This document shows, in pieces, positions 47,063 through 56,610 of a stretch of 64,000 nucleotides of DNA. Numbering within the stretch: position 1 is the first letter of the stretch; every line of letters starts with the position of its first letter. The notes beneath the pieces are model-generated. The model did not search any database. It worked only from the letters and a program-made list of their open reading frames with translations, and was not told the origin of the DNA. This stretch comes from Clostridiaceae bacterium BL-3 (lineage in GTDB: Bacteria; Bacillota; Clostridia; Clostridiales; Clostridiaceae): contig CADDXC010000001.1 of NCBI GenBank assembly GCA_902809985.1, forward strand, positions 682,001-746,000, in the 5' to 3' direction. The translations under genes were made by a program, and so were the position numbers.

Positions 47063-47905
47063 ATGACTATAAATTGGTTTCCCGGGCATATGGCCAAAAC
47101 CAGAAAAGAAATAAAGGAAAATCTAAAATTAGTAGATGTGGTTATAGAGATGAGAGATGCCAGGATAATAAGATCCAGTAAAAACCCGGATATAGAGGAT
47201 ATATGTGGTTCTAAACCCAGGATGATACTGTTGAATAAAAGTGACTTGGCGGAGGAAAATATAACTAAATTGTGGGTGGAATATCTTTCTAAAGACAGTA
47301 TAAGTGTATTGTCGGTAAACTGTAATACAGATAGAGGTTTGAAAAATATAAAAACTGAGGTAAATAAACTTTTAAAAGAGAAGCATAGTAGAATGAAGAA
47401 AAAGGGAATTTCTAAGATAATTGACAGGGCAATGGTAGTAGGTATACCCAATGTGGGAAAATCTTCTCTTATAAATAAATTAGCTAAAGGCAGGATAGCT
47501 AAAATTGGGGATAAACCTGGAGTTACTAAAAGTAAACAGTGGATTAAAACTAAATTGGGGATAGAGCTTATGGATACTCCGGGAATATTGTGGCCAAAAC
47601 TTGAAAGTGAAGAAACTAGACTTAATTTGGCATTTACTGGGGCAATAAAAGATGAGATTATGGATATAGAAGAGCTGACATTGAATCTTGTAGAATTTTT
47701 GTGTAGGTATTATCCAGACAGGCTTAAAGCCAGGTATAAACTTGATAGATTAAGTGAAATGCCTTTGGAGAATGTTGAAAACATAGCTAGAAAAAGAGGA
47801 GCTATAGTTTCCGGTGGTAGAGTGGACTACAATAGAGTATCTGTTTTGATTTTGGATGAATTTAGGGGAGGAAAATTGGGGCCTATCTCTCTGGAAAGAC
47901 CCTAG
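47063..47905 (+). CDS. rbgA: Ribosome biogenesis GTPase RbgA (YlqF)
   Basis: A 280-residue circularly permuted GTPase. NKSD (G4, near 55) precedes the P-loop GIPNVGKSS (near 126-134) and DTPG (near 172). An INWFPGHMAKT start is the family hallmark, and a C-terminal ANTAR-like domain follows. It promotes late 50S assembly (L16 incorporation). Confidence 0.97.
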   Translation: MTINWFPGHMAKTRKEIKENLKLVDVVIEMRDARIIRSSKNPDIEDICGSKPRMILLNKSDLAEENITKLWVEYLSKDSISVLSVNCNTDRGLKNIKTEVNKLLKEKHSRMKKKGISKIIDRAMVVGIPNVGKSSLINKLAKGRIAKIGDKPGVTKSKQWIKTKLGIELMDTPGILWPKLESEETRLNLAFTGAIKDEIMDIEELTLNLVEFLCRYYPDRLKARYKLDRLSEMPLENVENIARKRGAIVSGGRVDYNRVSVLILDEFRGGKLGPISLERP

Positions 47906-47929
47906 AAAATTCTGAAAGGTGTATATTAA

Positions 47930-48757
47930 ATGAACATGGATAATTTTAATTGGAATAGACTAGAAGAATATAAATTTGAGGATATAAAGAGAAAAGTGAA
48001 TTTTGTAAAGAAAAATTATTTCCATTTGAAAGAAGATATTATAGATAAAATACTGAGGGATTTAAAATCTGACAGCAGAAAAAATGTAAATGCTCTATCT
48101 GTAAGTTTCTATAATTTTGTTGTAAATAAAAAAAGAGAAATAAAAAGAATAAAAGAGATGTATTCCTTCGATAAAAAATTTGGCCGCTATATATATACTG
48201 CAGGAGCAGATGAAGTAGGAAGGGGACCGCTGGCAGGTCCTATAGCTGCTGCTGCAGTTATATTGAATTTGGATTGTAAAAATGATGAAGAACTTATTCT
48301 GGGAATAAAAGATTCAAAAAAACTTACTCCAAGACGGAGGAGTGAACTTTCAGAGGAAATAAGGCATAGGGCTTTAGGATATAATATTTCGGTTATAAAT
48401 AATGTGGAAATAGATAAAAGGGGAATTTCCTGGTGCAATAATGAAGTATTAAAAAGAGCCGTAGAAGGGTTGAAATTGCCCGTAAATATGGTCTTGTCTG
48501 ATGGATATTCCATAAAAAATTTATATAACAACAACGAATTTATAATAAAAGGTGATGCTAAAAGTGCAAGTATAGCAGCGGCTTCAATTATAGCCAAGGT
48601 TTACAGGGACAGCCTTATGAAAGAATATTCCCATATATATACTGAGTATGGATTTGAGCATAATTCAGGCTATGGGACTGAAGAACATATAAAAGCTATA
48701 AAAAAATATGGGATCTGCAAGATACACAGAAAAAGTTTTTTGAAAAATATAATGTGA
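47930..48757 (+). CDS. rnhB: Ribonuclease HII
   Basis: A 275-residue enzyme that removes ribonucleotides from DNA. An N-terminal extension of about 85 residues precedes the core [14 protein letters not shown], which contains the first catalytic Asp-Glu pair near residues 92-93. DSKKL (near 127) and a late acidic site follow. The extension is longer than in E. coli but usual for Firmicutes RnhB. Confidence 0.95.
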   Translation: MNMDNFNWNRLEEYKFEDIKRKVNFVKKNYFHLKEDIIDKILRDLKSDSRKNVNALSVSFYNFVVNKKREIKRIKEMYSFDKKFGRYIYTAGADEVGRGPLAGPIAAAAVILNLDCKNDEELILGIKDSKKLTPRRRSELSEEIRHRALGYNISVINNVEIDKRGISWCNNEVLKRAVEGLKLPVNMVLSDGYSIKNLYNNNEFIIKGDAKSASIAAASIIAKVYRDSLMKEYSHIYTEYGFEHNSGYGTEEHIKAIKKYGICKIHRKSFLKNIM

Positions 48758-48791
48758 ATTATTAAAATTCGAATCAAAAAAAGTATATAAC

Positions 48792-49160
48792 TTATATTTG
48801 AAAAGCATCTTTAATAAGCTTTACGGATGGAATGTTATTATAGGTGTTGAATATTATTTCTATGACATCAAATCTAAAATTAAATTTATATAATTTTTTT
48901 TTCATTATATATACAGTGGCTGTTTTATATATTTTAGCTTGTTTGGAATAATTTACGGCTTCACAGGGGCTTCCATATAACTTGCCATAACGGGATTTAA
49001 CTTCTACAAAACAGAGATAATTTCCGTCTTTTCCTATAATATCAACTTCTCCTGTTTTACACCGAAAATTTCTTTCCAATATTGTGTATCCAATTTCTCT
49101 AAGGTAATTTTCAGCTACATCCTCACCCAGGGAACCTATATTCTTATTGAAAGAATGCAT
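48792..49160 (-). CDS. yraN: YraN/UPF0102 nuclease-like protein
   Basis: A 122-residue protein with the Holliday-junction-resolvase-like fold signature: GSLGEDVAENYLRE, FRCKTGEVDIIGKD (GE-x-D) and FVEVKSR (E-x-K). Biochemical role unsettled. Minus strand, AAGGTGG site before the ATG. It lies near rnhB and comM, as in many bacteria. Confidence 0.93.
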   Translation of the reverse strand: MHSFNKNIGSLGEDVAENYLREIGYTILERNFRCKTGEVDIIGKDGNYLCFVEVKSRYGKLYGSPCEAVNYSKQAKIYKTATVYIMKKKLYKFNFRFDVIEIIFNTYNNIPSVKLIKDAFQI

Positions 49161-49271
49161 GGATTTTCCACCTTCTATTTTTAGAATTTTTTATTATTAT
49201 AGCATTTATATCGAATACTTGCATTGTATATAGTATTTAAGCTCAAAAATTAATTTTATGTATAGGTTTTC

Positions 49272-49466
49272 CTATCTGTGTACATCTATTGAAATTGTTT
49301 TTAATTCGCTGATAAAATTTGGCATATATACATTTATGCAGATCAGTAAAAAAAATATAGAGAGTACACTTCCAATACTTATCATATCACTATTCTTCCT
49401 TCCTATTCCTGTGAGAATCAATACAATGCCCACTATAAGACCTAGTATAACTAAAAGAAAGTACAT
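49272..49466 (-). CDS. Small two-helix membrane protein
   Basis: A 64-residue protein with two hydrophobic segments (about 2-22 and 30-46) joined by a short GIGRKNSDM-type loop. No family recognised. An AGGGGG site 7 nt before the ATG on the minus strand makes it credible. The opposite-strand reading of the same DNA lacks a ribosome binding site. It lies between yraN and comM on the same strand. Confidence 0.7.
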   Translation of the reverse strand: MYFLLVILGLIVGIVLILTGIGRKNSDMISIGSVLSIFFLLICINVYMPNFISELKTISIDVHR

Positions 49467-49590
49467 ATAATATTCCCCCTAACAATGTTTAAAATTTATC
49501 CTAAATTATATATATTATACAATTATTGTAAATATAAATAAAGATATTTTTAACTAAAATAGAAATTAAAGTAAATATAATTAATTGACT

Positions 49591-51111
49591 TTACATGTAA
49601 CCACCACCAGTAAACTTCCTATAGCACAGTGCTTCAGTTAAGTGGGATTCGTTTATACATTCACTGTGATCTAAGTCTGCTATTGTCCTGGAAACTTTTA
49701 GAATTTTACTGTAAGCTCTAGTTGTCAATTTATATTTAGAATAAATTTTTGCAAGTATTTCTATAGATTTTTTATTGAGTTTACAGTATTTTTTAATTAA
49801 AGTGCTGTTCATTTCTGAATTATACTGTATTCCATGATTCATGAATCTTTTCTTCTGAATTTTTCTGGCGTCTTCCACTCGTTTTCTTATTGATTTAGAA
49901 GATTCGCTTTTTTTGGAATTCTGGATGTCTTTGAAGTTTAAAGAGGTTACGAAAGTAAATAGATCTATTCTATCCATAAAGGGACTTGATAGTTTTGATA
50001 TATACCTCTTTCTCTCATAATCTGTACATGTACAATGTTTACCAGAAGCAAAGTTTCCACAAGGACATGGGTTGGTGGCCATTATGGTCATGAAGTTGCA
50101 TGGGAAGGAGACTCTGCCAGAGCATCTGTTTATTGTTATTCTCTTTTCTTCTAAAGGCTGTCTTAAAACTTCCAGCACATTTTTTTTGAATTCAAGTACT
50201 TCATCCAAAAAAAGTACACCATTGTGCGCTAAAGATATCTCACCGGGCATTAAATTATTTCCACCTCCTATGAGAGCAGCTGCTGTGATGGTGTGATGGG
50301 GACTTCTAAAGGGTGGTTTGGTTATAAGACCTTCGTTTGTATTTAAATTTCCAGTAACGCTGTATATTTTAGTGACTTCTAGGGATTTTTCGTAATTCAA
50401 ATTTGGAAGTATAGTTGGAACTCTCCTGGCCATCATAGTTTTACCAGAGCCAGGCGGGCCAGCCATGAGTACATTATGATTTCCAGCAGAAGCTACTTCC
50501 AGGGCTCTTTTGCAACTTTCCTGCCCAAATACATCTGAAAAGTCCAGAGTGGAATGTGGAATTTTAGATGACACTCTTTTATGCTTATAAGGAAGTAGAT
50601 CCCTGTATTTTATAAAATATACTATTTGCTTTAAATTCTCAAATGCGTAACAATTTACTCCTTTTATAGAAGAGCATTCCTCTGCATTTTCAATAGGAAC
50701 TATAAAATTTTTTATATTGTTTTTTATACCCTCTAATGTTATTGGGAGTACACCCCTTACTTTATTTAAATTGCCGGATAAGGACAATTCACCTAGTATT
50801 AAAAAATCTTCCCAATCATAAAAATTCATTTGCCCTGTGCATATAAGTATGCCAACGGCTATAGGAAGATCAAACAGAGAACCTGCTTTTTTCATATCTG
50901 CTGGAGCTAAATTTACTACTATTTTTTTTATAGGAAATTCAAATCCTGAATTTATTATTGAAGCTTTTACTCTTTCTTTAGATTCTTTTACAGAAGTGTC
51001 TGCCAGGCCAACTATGTTGAAGGAGGGAAGCCCTCTTTCAATGTCTACTTCTACTGAAACTATACTTCCATCTATGCCTAAAAAGGAAGATGTATTTAAT
51101 TTGATAGCCAT
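49591..51111 (-). CDS. comM: ComM/YifB family AAA+ Mg-chelatase-like protein
   Basis: A 506-residue protein. It has an N-terminal Lon-protease-like fold, an AAA+ domain with GPPGSGKTMMARR near 218 and LFLDEVLEF near 300, a CPCGN cysteine box near 345 and a C-terminal Mg-chelatase domain. In naturally competent bacteria ComM is a branch-migration helicase. It is divergent from dprA, another DNA-processing gene, which suits a recombination role. A GAGGTGAT site precedes the ATG. Confidence 0.95.
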   Translation of the reverse strand: MAIKLNTSSFLGIDGSIVSVEVDIERGLPSFNIVGLADTSVKESKERVKASIINSGFEFPIKKIVVNLAPADMKKAGSLFDLPIAVGILICTGQMNFYDWEDFLILGELSLSGNLNKVRGVLPITLEGIKNNIKNFIVPIENAEECSSIKGVNCYAFENLKQIVYFIKYRDLLPYKHKRVSSKIPHSTLDFSDVFGQESCKRALEVASAGNHNVLMAGPPGSGKTMMARRVPTILPNLNYEKSLEVTKIYSVTGNLNTNEGLITKPPFRSPHHTITAAALIGGGNNLMPGEISLAHNGVLFLDEVLEFKKNVLEVLRQPLEEKRITINRCSGRVSFPCNFMTIMATNPCPCGNFASGKHCTCTDYERKRYISKLSSPFMDRIDLFTFVTSLNFKDIQNSKKSESSKSIRKRVEDARKIQKKRFMNHGIQYNSEMNSTLIKKYCKLNKKSIEILAKIYSKYKLTTRAYSKILKVSRTIADLDHSECINESHLTEALCYRKFTGGGYM

Positions 51112-51252
51112 ATTATTATCACCTCTGCTTAATTCTTGACAATAATATTTTGTTTTAAACTTTTAAAGATAAAACACTGTAAATTTTGAATAAAATAATG
51201 GGATTGTGAACATAATTTTTACATAATTATATTTATAGGATGTGAATTATTT

Positions 51253-52350
51253 ATGAACATATATGATCTGTGGTTTGCTTCTGTTAAAGTATCGAATAAA
51301 ATAAAAAATAATATATTAAAGAAATTTAAAGGTACAAAAAATATATACATACATAGTATTTATAATAATGATTCTATATTTTTAGATAGTGGTTATAGTA
51401 AAATATATGATGAATTAAAGAAGTCCTGGAATGAAGGCAGATTGAAAGATCTGATGGAGTATTCTTTAGAAGAAGGTATAGAAACGGTGAATTGTTGTGA
51501 AAAGAATTATCCTTATAAGTTAAAAAATTATGATGACTCTCCGGCAATTTTGTTTTATAAGGGAGATATTGATATTTTAAACAATTTGAGTATAGCAATA
51601 GTAGGAGCCAGAGATTGTAGTTTATATGGAAAAAATGCAGCTCTATTGATAGGTAGAGAGATTTCTGCAAATAATTTAAATATAATAAGCGGCATGGCAA
51701 GGGGAATTGACAGCTGTGCCCATAGAGCTGCAATTGAAAATGACGGGTATACCTGTGCTGTACTTGGTTCAGGAATAGATGTGGTATATCCTAGAGAGAA
51801 CAGGGGATTATATGAGGATATTTTAAAAAAAGGATGTGTGATATCTGAATTTATTCCCAAGACAAAACCTTATCCTTACAATTTTCCGATGAGGAATAGA
51901 ATTATAAGTGGTCTAAGTGATGTGGTAATTGTAATTGAAGCTGGGGATAAGAGCGGGGCCTTAATAACTGCCGGTTGTGCTTTGGAACAGGGGAAAGATG
52001 TTATGGCTGTACCTGGTTCTATATTTTCCCCTAAAAGTAAGGGCGCAAATAATCTTATAAGAGAAGGAGCCTATGTATTTACCTGTATGGAGGATTTGTT
52101 TCAAATGCTGCCTGTAGAGTATACGAAGGAGAAATGCGTAAAAGACCATAGGTTAAATGCTGAAGAGGAAAAAATATGTAAAATTATTGGTCATATTCCC
52201 ATACATATAGATGAAATATGCAGGGTAACTGATATTGACATAAAACGATTATATGAGTTATTATTTGAATTGCAATTAAAAGGTGAAATAATATGTCTTC
52301 AGGGAAATTATTATGCAAAAATTGAAGACAATCAAGATATTATCAAGTGA
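51253..52350 (+). CDS. dprA: DNA processing protein DprA
   Basis: A 365-residue protein with an N-terminal helical region, the Rossmann-fold DprA core (VGARDCSLYG near 118, SGMARGIDSCAHRAA near 148, GSGIDVVYPREN near 174, RNRIISGLSD near 214) and a small C-terminal winged-helix. It loads RecA on incoming single-stranded DNA. The preceding gap is shared with comM, which is divergently transcribed. Confidence 0.95.
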   Translation: MNIYDLWFASVKVSNKIKNNILKKFKGTKNIYIHSIYNNDSIFLDSGYSKIYDELKKSWNEGRLKDLMEYSLEEGIETVNCCEKNYPYKLKNYDDSPAILFYKGDIDILNNLSIAIVGARDCSLYGKNAALLIGREISANNLNIISGMARGIDSCAHRAAIENDGYTCAVLGSGIDVVYPRENRGLYEDILKKGCVISEFIPKTKPYPYNFPMRNRIISGLSDVVIVIEAGDKSGALITAGCALEQGKDVMAVPGSIFSPKSKGANNLIREGAYVFTCMEDLFQMLPVEYTKEKCVKDHRLNAEEEKICKIIGHIPIHIDEICRVTDIDIKRLYELLFELQLKGEIICLQGNYYAKIEDNQDIIK

Positions 52351-52355
52351 TAGTT

Positions 52356-52481
52356 AGGTTCAGGTGGGGTTTACACAAGGAATACTTTTATCTATCTGAA
52401 CTTTACAGGAACTTATCCAAATGCGCAGCAGTGCTTATGTCCATAATTACAAAGAAGGAGTATTAGCAAGCGTTTGGGTAA
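52356..52481 (+). ncRNA. Candidate structured RNA between dprA and topA
   Basis: Two long helices are visible. AGGTTCAGGT (52356-52365) pairs with ATCTGAACTT (52394-52403), ten pairs with two G-T wobbles. TTATCCAAATGC (52413-52424) pairs with GCGTTTGGGTAA (52470-52481), twelve pairs with two wobbles and a 45-nt loop. No reading frame explains the region. It could be a topA leader or an independent RNA; I match it to no known family. Confidence 0.45.
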
Positions 52482-52499
52482 AATAAGGTATGGTTAAAT

Positions 52500-52540
52500 A
52501 AGGGGGTGTAGACTCTGAATTAAGATATTCAGAGTGCGAT
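52500..52540 (+). promoter_or_regulatory. topA initiation region with hairpin between Shine-Dalgarno and ATG
   Basis: AAGGGGGTG (52500-52508) is a near-perfect Shine-Dalgarno but lies 32 nt before the ATG. Between them ACTCTGAAT (52512-52520) and ATTCAGAGT (52527-52535) form a perfect 9-bp stem with a 6-nt loop. If folded, the unpaired distance becomes 8 nt. Confidence 0.7.
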
Positions 52541-54670
52541 ATGGGACAAAAATTGGTTATAGTTGAATCACCAGCTAAGGCTAAGACTATAGGAAAGTAT
52601 TTAGGAAAAAATTATGTGGTTAAAGCTTCTATGGGTCATGTTAAGGATCTTCCCAAGAGCCAATTGGGAGTTGATATAGATAATGAATACAATCCTAAGT
52701 ATATAACGATAAGGGGAAAAGGGGAGCTTTTAGATAAGCTTAAAAGAGAGGCAAAAAAAAGTGAAAAAATATATTTGGCGACAGACCCGGATAGAGAGGG
52801 AGAGGCAATCTCCTGGCATTTATCTCATGTGCTTAAATTAAATGAAAGTGAAAAATGTAGAATAGAGTTTCATGAGATCACCAAAAATGCTATAAAAAGT
52901 TCAATAAAATCTCCGAGGACTATAAATATAAATTTAGTTAATGCTCAGCAGGCCAGAAGAGTGTTAGATAGATTGGTTGGATATAAAATAAGTCCGATAC
53001 TTTGGAAAAAAATTAAATGGGGATTGAGTGCAGGAAGGGTCCAGTCTGTAGCACTTAAAATGATATGTGAGAGAGAAAAAAGCATAATAGACTTTAAACC
53101 TCAGGAGTATTGGACTATAGAGTGTGAACTTCATAAAAAAACCTCAGTTAAGTGTTTTAATGTGAAATTAACTACCTTTGATAAAAAGAAAATTGAGATT
53201 AAAACAAAAGAGGAGACGGATAAAATTATAAAGGATCTAGAGAAAGGACAGTTTATTGTAAATTCAATAAAAACTACATGTAAGAATAAGATGCCCTTAC
53301 CTCCTTTTACTACTAGTACATTACAGCAGGATGCTTATAAGAAATTAAACTTTTCAACTAAGAGAACTATGGCTGTAGCCCAACAGTTATATGAGGGTGT
53401 GGATATAAAGGGTTATGGAACTGTAGGCCTTATAACCTATATGAGGACAGATTCGGTAAGAATTTCTAGGGAAGCTCAAGAGATTTGCAGAGATTATGTG
53501 ATAGATAAATTTGGGAAAGAATATATAGAGGAAAAACCTAGAAATTTCAAAAGCAAGAAAAAAAACATACAAGATGCCCATGAGGCAATAAGGCCTACCT
53601 ACATGGAAATAGAGCCTGATAGGGCTAAAGAGAATTTAAAACCGGAACAGTATAAGCTCTATAAATTGATATGGAATAGATTTCTGGCAAGTCAAATGGC
53701 TTCTTCAAAAATTGATGTTACTTCTATAAATATAGTAAATAGTAGATATGGACTTAAAGTAAGCGGATCCAGTGTTAAATTTGATGGGTTTATGAAAGTC
53801 TATGAATATGCAACTGAAGATGAAAGGGCAAATAGAGCACTGCCGAAACTTGAAAAGGGAGAACTGCTTTTTAAGAAATCTATAGAGGGCAAACAGCATT
53901 TTACACAGCCTCCAGCTAGATTTTCAGAAGCTTCTCTTGTAAAGACGCTTGAGGAAAACGGAATAGGAAGGCCCAGTACCTATGCACCGATTCTGTCTAC
54001 GCTTTTGGATAGAAAATATATACAGAGGGAAAAGAAAACACTAATTCCTACTGAATTAGGGAATATAGTAAATAATATATTAAGTGAATATTTTAAACAA
54101 ATAGTGGATGTGGAATTTACTGCTGAAATGGAATCCAAGCTGGATTCTGTTGAAGAGGGAAAAGATAATTGGAGAAAGGTAGTTGATGAGTTCTATAAAC
54201 CGTTGAAAAAATCTATTGAGGTAGCAGAAAAAGAGGTCTCTAAAATTACAATAGAAGATAAGGTAACGGATATAAAATGCGATAAGTGTGGAAGAAATAT
54301 GGTGATAAAGCATGGAAGATTTGGAGATTTTTTAGCGTGTCCGGGCTATCCTGAGTGTAAAAATACAAAGCCAATAGTTGAGGAATTAGATGTTGAGTGT
54401 CCTAAATGCGGAGGAAAGATTTTAGTTAAAAGAAGCAGGAAGGGCAGAAAATTTTATGGATGCAGCAATTACCCCAAGTGTGATTTTGTAAGTTGGGCTG
54501 AACCTGTAAAGGAAAAGTGTCCTGTATGCGGAAGTTATATGGTAAAAAAGTACAGTAAAGTTAAAGGAAATTATTTGGAATGCTCTAATTCAGAATGTAA
54601 ATACAGACAATATAATGTTGAGGAAGGTAAAGAGGAAGGCAAAGAAATAAAAAAAGTGGATAGGGTTTAA
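52541..54670 (+). CDS. topA: DNA topoisomerase I
   Basis: A 709-residue type IA topoisomerase. It has a TOPRIM domain (VIVESPAKAKTI, DPDREGEA near 86), the catalytic tyrosine in GLITYMRTDS near 299, and three C-terminal four-cysteine zinc modules (starting near 583, 625 and 669). It relaxes negative supercoils. The ATG at 52541 is fixed by homology from the second residue and by an in-frame TAA 42 nt upstream. Confidence 0.97.
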   Translation: MGQKLVIVESPAKAKTIGKYLGKNYVVKASMGHVKDLPKSQLGVDIDNEYNPKYITIRGKGELLDKLKREAKKSEKIYLATDPDREGEAISWHLSHVLKLNESEKCRIEFHEITKNAIKSSIKSPRTININLVNAQQARRVLDRLVGYKISPILWKKIKWGLSAGRVQSVALKMICEREKSIIDFKPQEYWTIECELHKKTSVKCFNVKLTTFDKKKIEIKTKEETDKIIKDLEKGQFIVNSIKTTCKNKMPLPPFTTSTLQQDAYKKLNFSTKRTMAVAQQLYEGVDIKGYGTVGLITYMRTDSVRISREAQEICRDYVIDKFGKEYIEEKPRNFKSKKKNIQDAHEAIRPTYMEIEPDRAKENLKPEQYKLYKLIWNRFLASQMASSKIDVTSINIVNSRYGLKVSGSSVKFDGFMKVYEYATEDERANRALPKLEKGELLFKKSIEGKQHFTQPPARFSEASLVKTLEENGIGRPSTYAPILSTLLDRKYIQREKKTLIPTELGNIVNNILSEYFKQIVDVEFTAEMESKLDSVEEGKDNWRKVVDEFYKPLKKSIEVAEKEVSKITIEDKVTDIKCDKCGRNMVIKHGRFGDFLACPGYPECKNTKPIVEELDVECPKCGGKILVKRSRKGRKFYGCSNYPKCDFVSWAEPVKEKCPVCGSYMVKKYSKVKGNYLECSNSECKYRQYNVEEGKEEGKEIKKVDRV

Positions 54671-54768
54671 AGTAGTTAAGTGGTTTAAGATATGATATAG
54701 TTTAATTATATTAGAAGATATGGTTGAATTATAATAATTGTTATGTTATCATAATTAATGTGTAAAGA

Positions 54769-54811
54769 ATAATTCTAAATATTTTAAAAAATCTAAAACA
54801 TTTAGAATTAT
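54769..54811 (+). promoter_or_regulatory. 12-bp inverted repeat upstream of codY
   Basis: ATAATTCTAAAT (54769-54780) and ATTTAGAATTAT (54800-54811) are perfectly complementary around 19 nt. No T-run follows, so it is not a classical terminator; it lies about 60 nt before the codY promoter. Confidence 0.5.
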
Positions 54812-54869
54812 GTAGTCTAAAGCTCTAGATAAAGATCTTTTTCACGATAATATAAAAAATATGACAAAA

Positions 54870-54899
54870 TTGGAATTACAGTATTTATATAGATAAAAT
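54870..54899 (+). promoter_or_regulatory. Candidate codY promoter
   Basis: TTGGAA (54870-54875), 18 nt, TAAAAT (54894-54899), 29 nt before the ATG. Confidence 0.55.
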
Positions 54900-54928
54900 A
54901 AAACTAGTAGATACAAGGAGGATTATAA

Positions 54929-55705
54929 ATGACATCACTATTAAACAAAACAAGAAAATTGAATAAGATACTACAAAAATCAGGAACAGAACCAGTAGTT
55001 TTTGACGACATATGTAAATTATTAAGTGAAGTTTTAGGCTGTAATGTTTACATTATAAGTAGAAAAGGAAAAATATTGGGATATAATTTCCCAGATGGTT
55101 TTGAGTGTGATACTGTTAAGGAAAAGGTAATAAGCGAAATGAGATTCCCTGAGCATTATAACAATAAGTTGTTAAATGCCCGCGAAACTCTTCCTAATTT
55201 GTCCAATCATGGGATCTGTGTTTTTGAAGATGGAAGCCCTTGTAATCTGGACAATAAGATCACCACTATAGTTCCTATAATTGGAAACAGAGAAAGACTT
55301 GGGACTTTGCTGCTGGCAAGTTTTGGGGAGAAATTTATAGATGAAGATCTCGTATTGGCGGAGTACAGTGCTACTATAATAGGGCTTGAGATATTAAGGG
55401 CCAAAAATGATGAGATAGAAGAAGAAGCCAGAAAAAAAGCTGTGGTTCAATTGGCAATTGGAACTCTGTCTTATTCTGAATTGGAAGCAGTGGAACATAT
55501 ATTCAGTGAATTGGATGGAAATGAGGGATTACTGGTAGCTTCAAAAATAGCAGATAAGGTGGGAATAACCAGATCTGTAATTGTAAATGCACTTAGAAAA
55601 TTTGAAAGTGCAGGGGTTATAGAATCAAGATCTCTTGGTATGAAGGGAACCCACATCAAGATATTGAATGAAAAATTATTAGATGAATTGAAAAAAATAA
55701 AGTGA
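54929..55705 (+). CDS. codY: GTP-sensing global regulator CodY
   Basis: A 258-residue regulator. An N-terminal GAF domain binds branched-chain amino acids and a C-terminal winged helix ([20 protein letters not shown] near 207) binds DNA. It represses nitrogen, stationary-phase and sporulation-related genes when GTP and isoleucine are high. Here it has its own promoter region between topA and rpsB rather than joining clpY/hslV as in Bacillus. Confidence 0.97.
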   Translation: MTSLLNKTRKLNKILQKSGTEPVVFDDICKLLSEVLGCNVYIISRKGKILGYNFPDGFECDTVKEKVISEMRFPEHYNNKLLNARETLPNLSNHGICVFEDGSPCNLDNKITTIVPIIGNRERLGTLLLASFGEKFIDEDLVLAEYSATIIGLEILRAKNDEIEEEARKKAVVQLAIGTLSYSELEAVEHIFSELDGNEGLLVASKIADKVGITRSVIVNALRKFESAGVIESRSLGMKGTHIKILNEKLLDELKKIK

Positions 55706-55732
55706 TATGAATTAAAAAAATAATTTTTTTTA

Positions 55733-55761
55733 TTGAATAGACATAGTCATTATGATATACT
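55733..55761 (+). promoter_or_regulatory. rpsB promoter
   Basis: TTGAAT (55733-55738), 17 nt, TATACT (55756-55761). Confidence 0.65.
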
Positions 55762-55792
55762 ACAAAAGGTAGTAAAATACACACATTGTCTA

Positions 55793-55826
55793 ATTCATAA
55801 TAAGGTGCCTTTGGTCATTTATGAAT
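55793..55826 (+). promoter_or_regulatory. Hairpin in the rpsB leader
   Basis: ATTCATAA (55793-55800) pairs with TTATGAAT (55819-55826) around a small inner AAGGTGCCTT-type fold. Further down GGAGGTAAAACCT precedes the true AGGAGGG site. Such a ~100-nt leader may let S2 regulate its own operon. Confidence 0.5.
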
Positions 55827-55865
55827 ATGAGGATAATGGAGGTAAAACCTAGGAGGGAAAAATAA

Positions 55866-56570
55866 ATGTCAGTTATTTCTATGAAACAATTATTAGAAGC
55901 AGGTGTTCATTTTGGACATCAGACGAGAAGATGGAACCCTAAAATGGCTCCTTATATTTTTACAGAGAGAAACGGGATCTATATAATAGATCTACAGAAG
56001 ACGGTGAAAAAAATTGAAGAGGCCTATGATTTCATAAAGAAAATTGCAGAAGAGGGAAAGGATATATTGTTTATTGGTACGAAAAAGCAGGCTCAGGAAG
56101 CCATTCAGGAAGAAGCAAAGAGAAGCAATATGTATTATGTGAATAATAGGTGGCTTGGTGGTATGCTTACTAATTTTGTCACTATAAAAACTAGAATAGG
56201 CAAATTAGAGGAACTGGAAAAAATGGAGGAGGACGGTACATTTGAGGTTCTCCCTAAAAAAGAAGTTATAAAATTGAAAAATAAGAAGGAGAAATTGGAG
56301 AAAAATTTGGGCGGAATTAAGAATATGGATGCCAAAAATGTAGGAGCATTATTTGTTGTTGATCCAAGAAAAGAGAGGAATGCTATATCAGAAGCTAAAA
56401 TTTTGGGAATCCCTGTAGTAGCTATAGTTGATACAAATTGTGATCCTGATGAAGTGGATTATGTTATACCAGGAAATGATGATGCTATAAGAGCTGTTAA
56501 ATTGATTACTTCTAAAGTAGCAGATGCTGTAATGGAAGGCAGACAGGGAGAGCAGTTAGCTGAAGAATAG
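55866..56570 (+). CDS. rpsB: 30S ribosomal protein S2
   Basis: A 234-residue S2 with [26 protein letters not shown] at the start (first part [16 protein letters not shown]) and the WLGGMLTNF and DTNCDPD motifs. It binds the 30S platform last in assembly. The strong AGGAGGG site is 7 nt before the ATG. It is followed by tsf after an unusually long 130-nt linker. Confidence 0.97.
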   Translation: MSVISMKQLLEAGVHFGHQTRRWNPKMAPYIFTERNGIYIIDLQKTVKKIEEAYDFIKKIAEEGKDILFIGTKKQAQEAIQEEAKRSNMYYVNNRWLGGMLTNFVTIKTRIGKLEELEKMEEDGTFEVLPKKEVIKLKNKKEKLEKNLGGIKNMDAKNVGALFVVDPRKERNAISEAKILGIPVVAIVDTNCDPDEVDYVIPGNDDAIRAVKLITSKVADAVMEGRQGEQLAEE

Positions 56571-56610
56571 TTTATATAATGGAATACAAGAGGATCAAAT
56601 ACAAAAATGT

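Noticed and set aside
49258-49470. Plus-strand ORF over the small membrane gene at 49272
   Set aside because: No ribosome binding site; the minus-strand reading has AGGGGG at the right distance and a cleaner membrane pattern.
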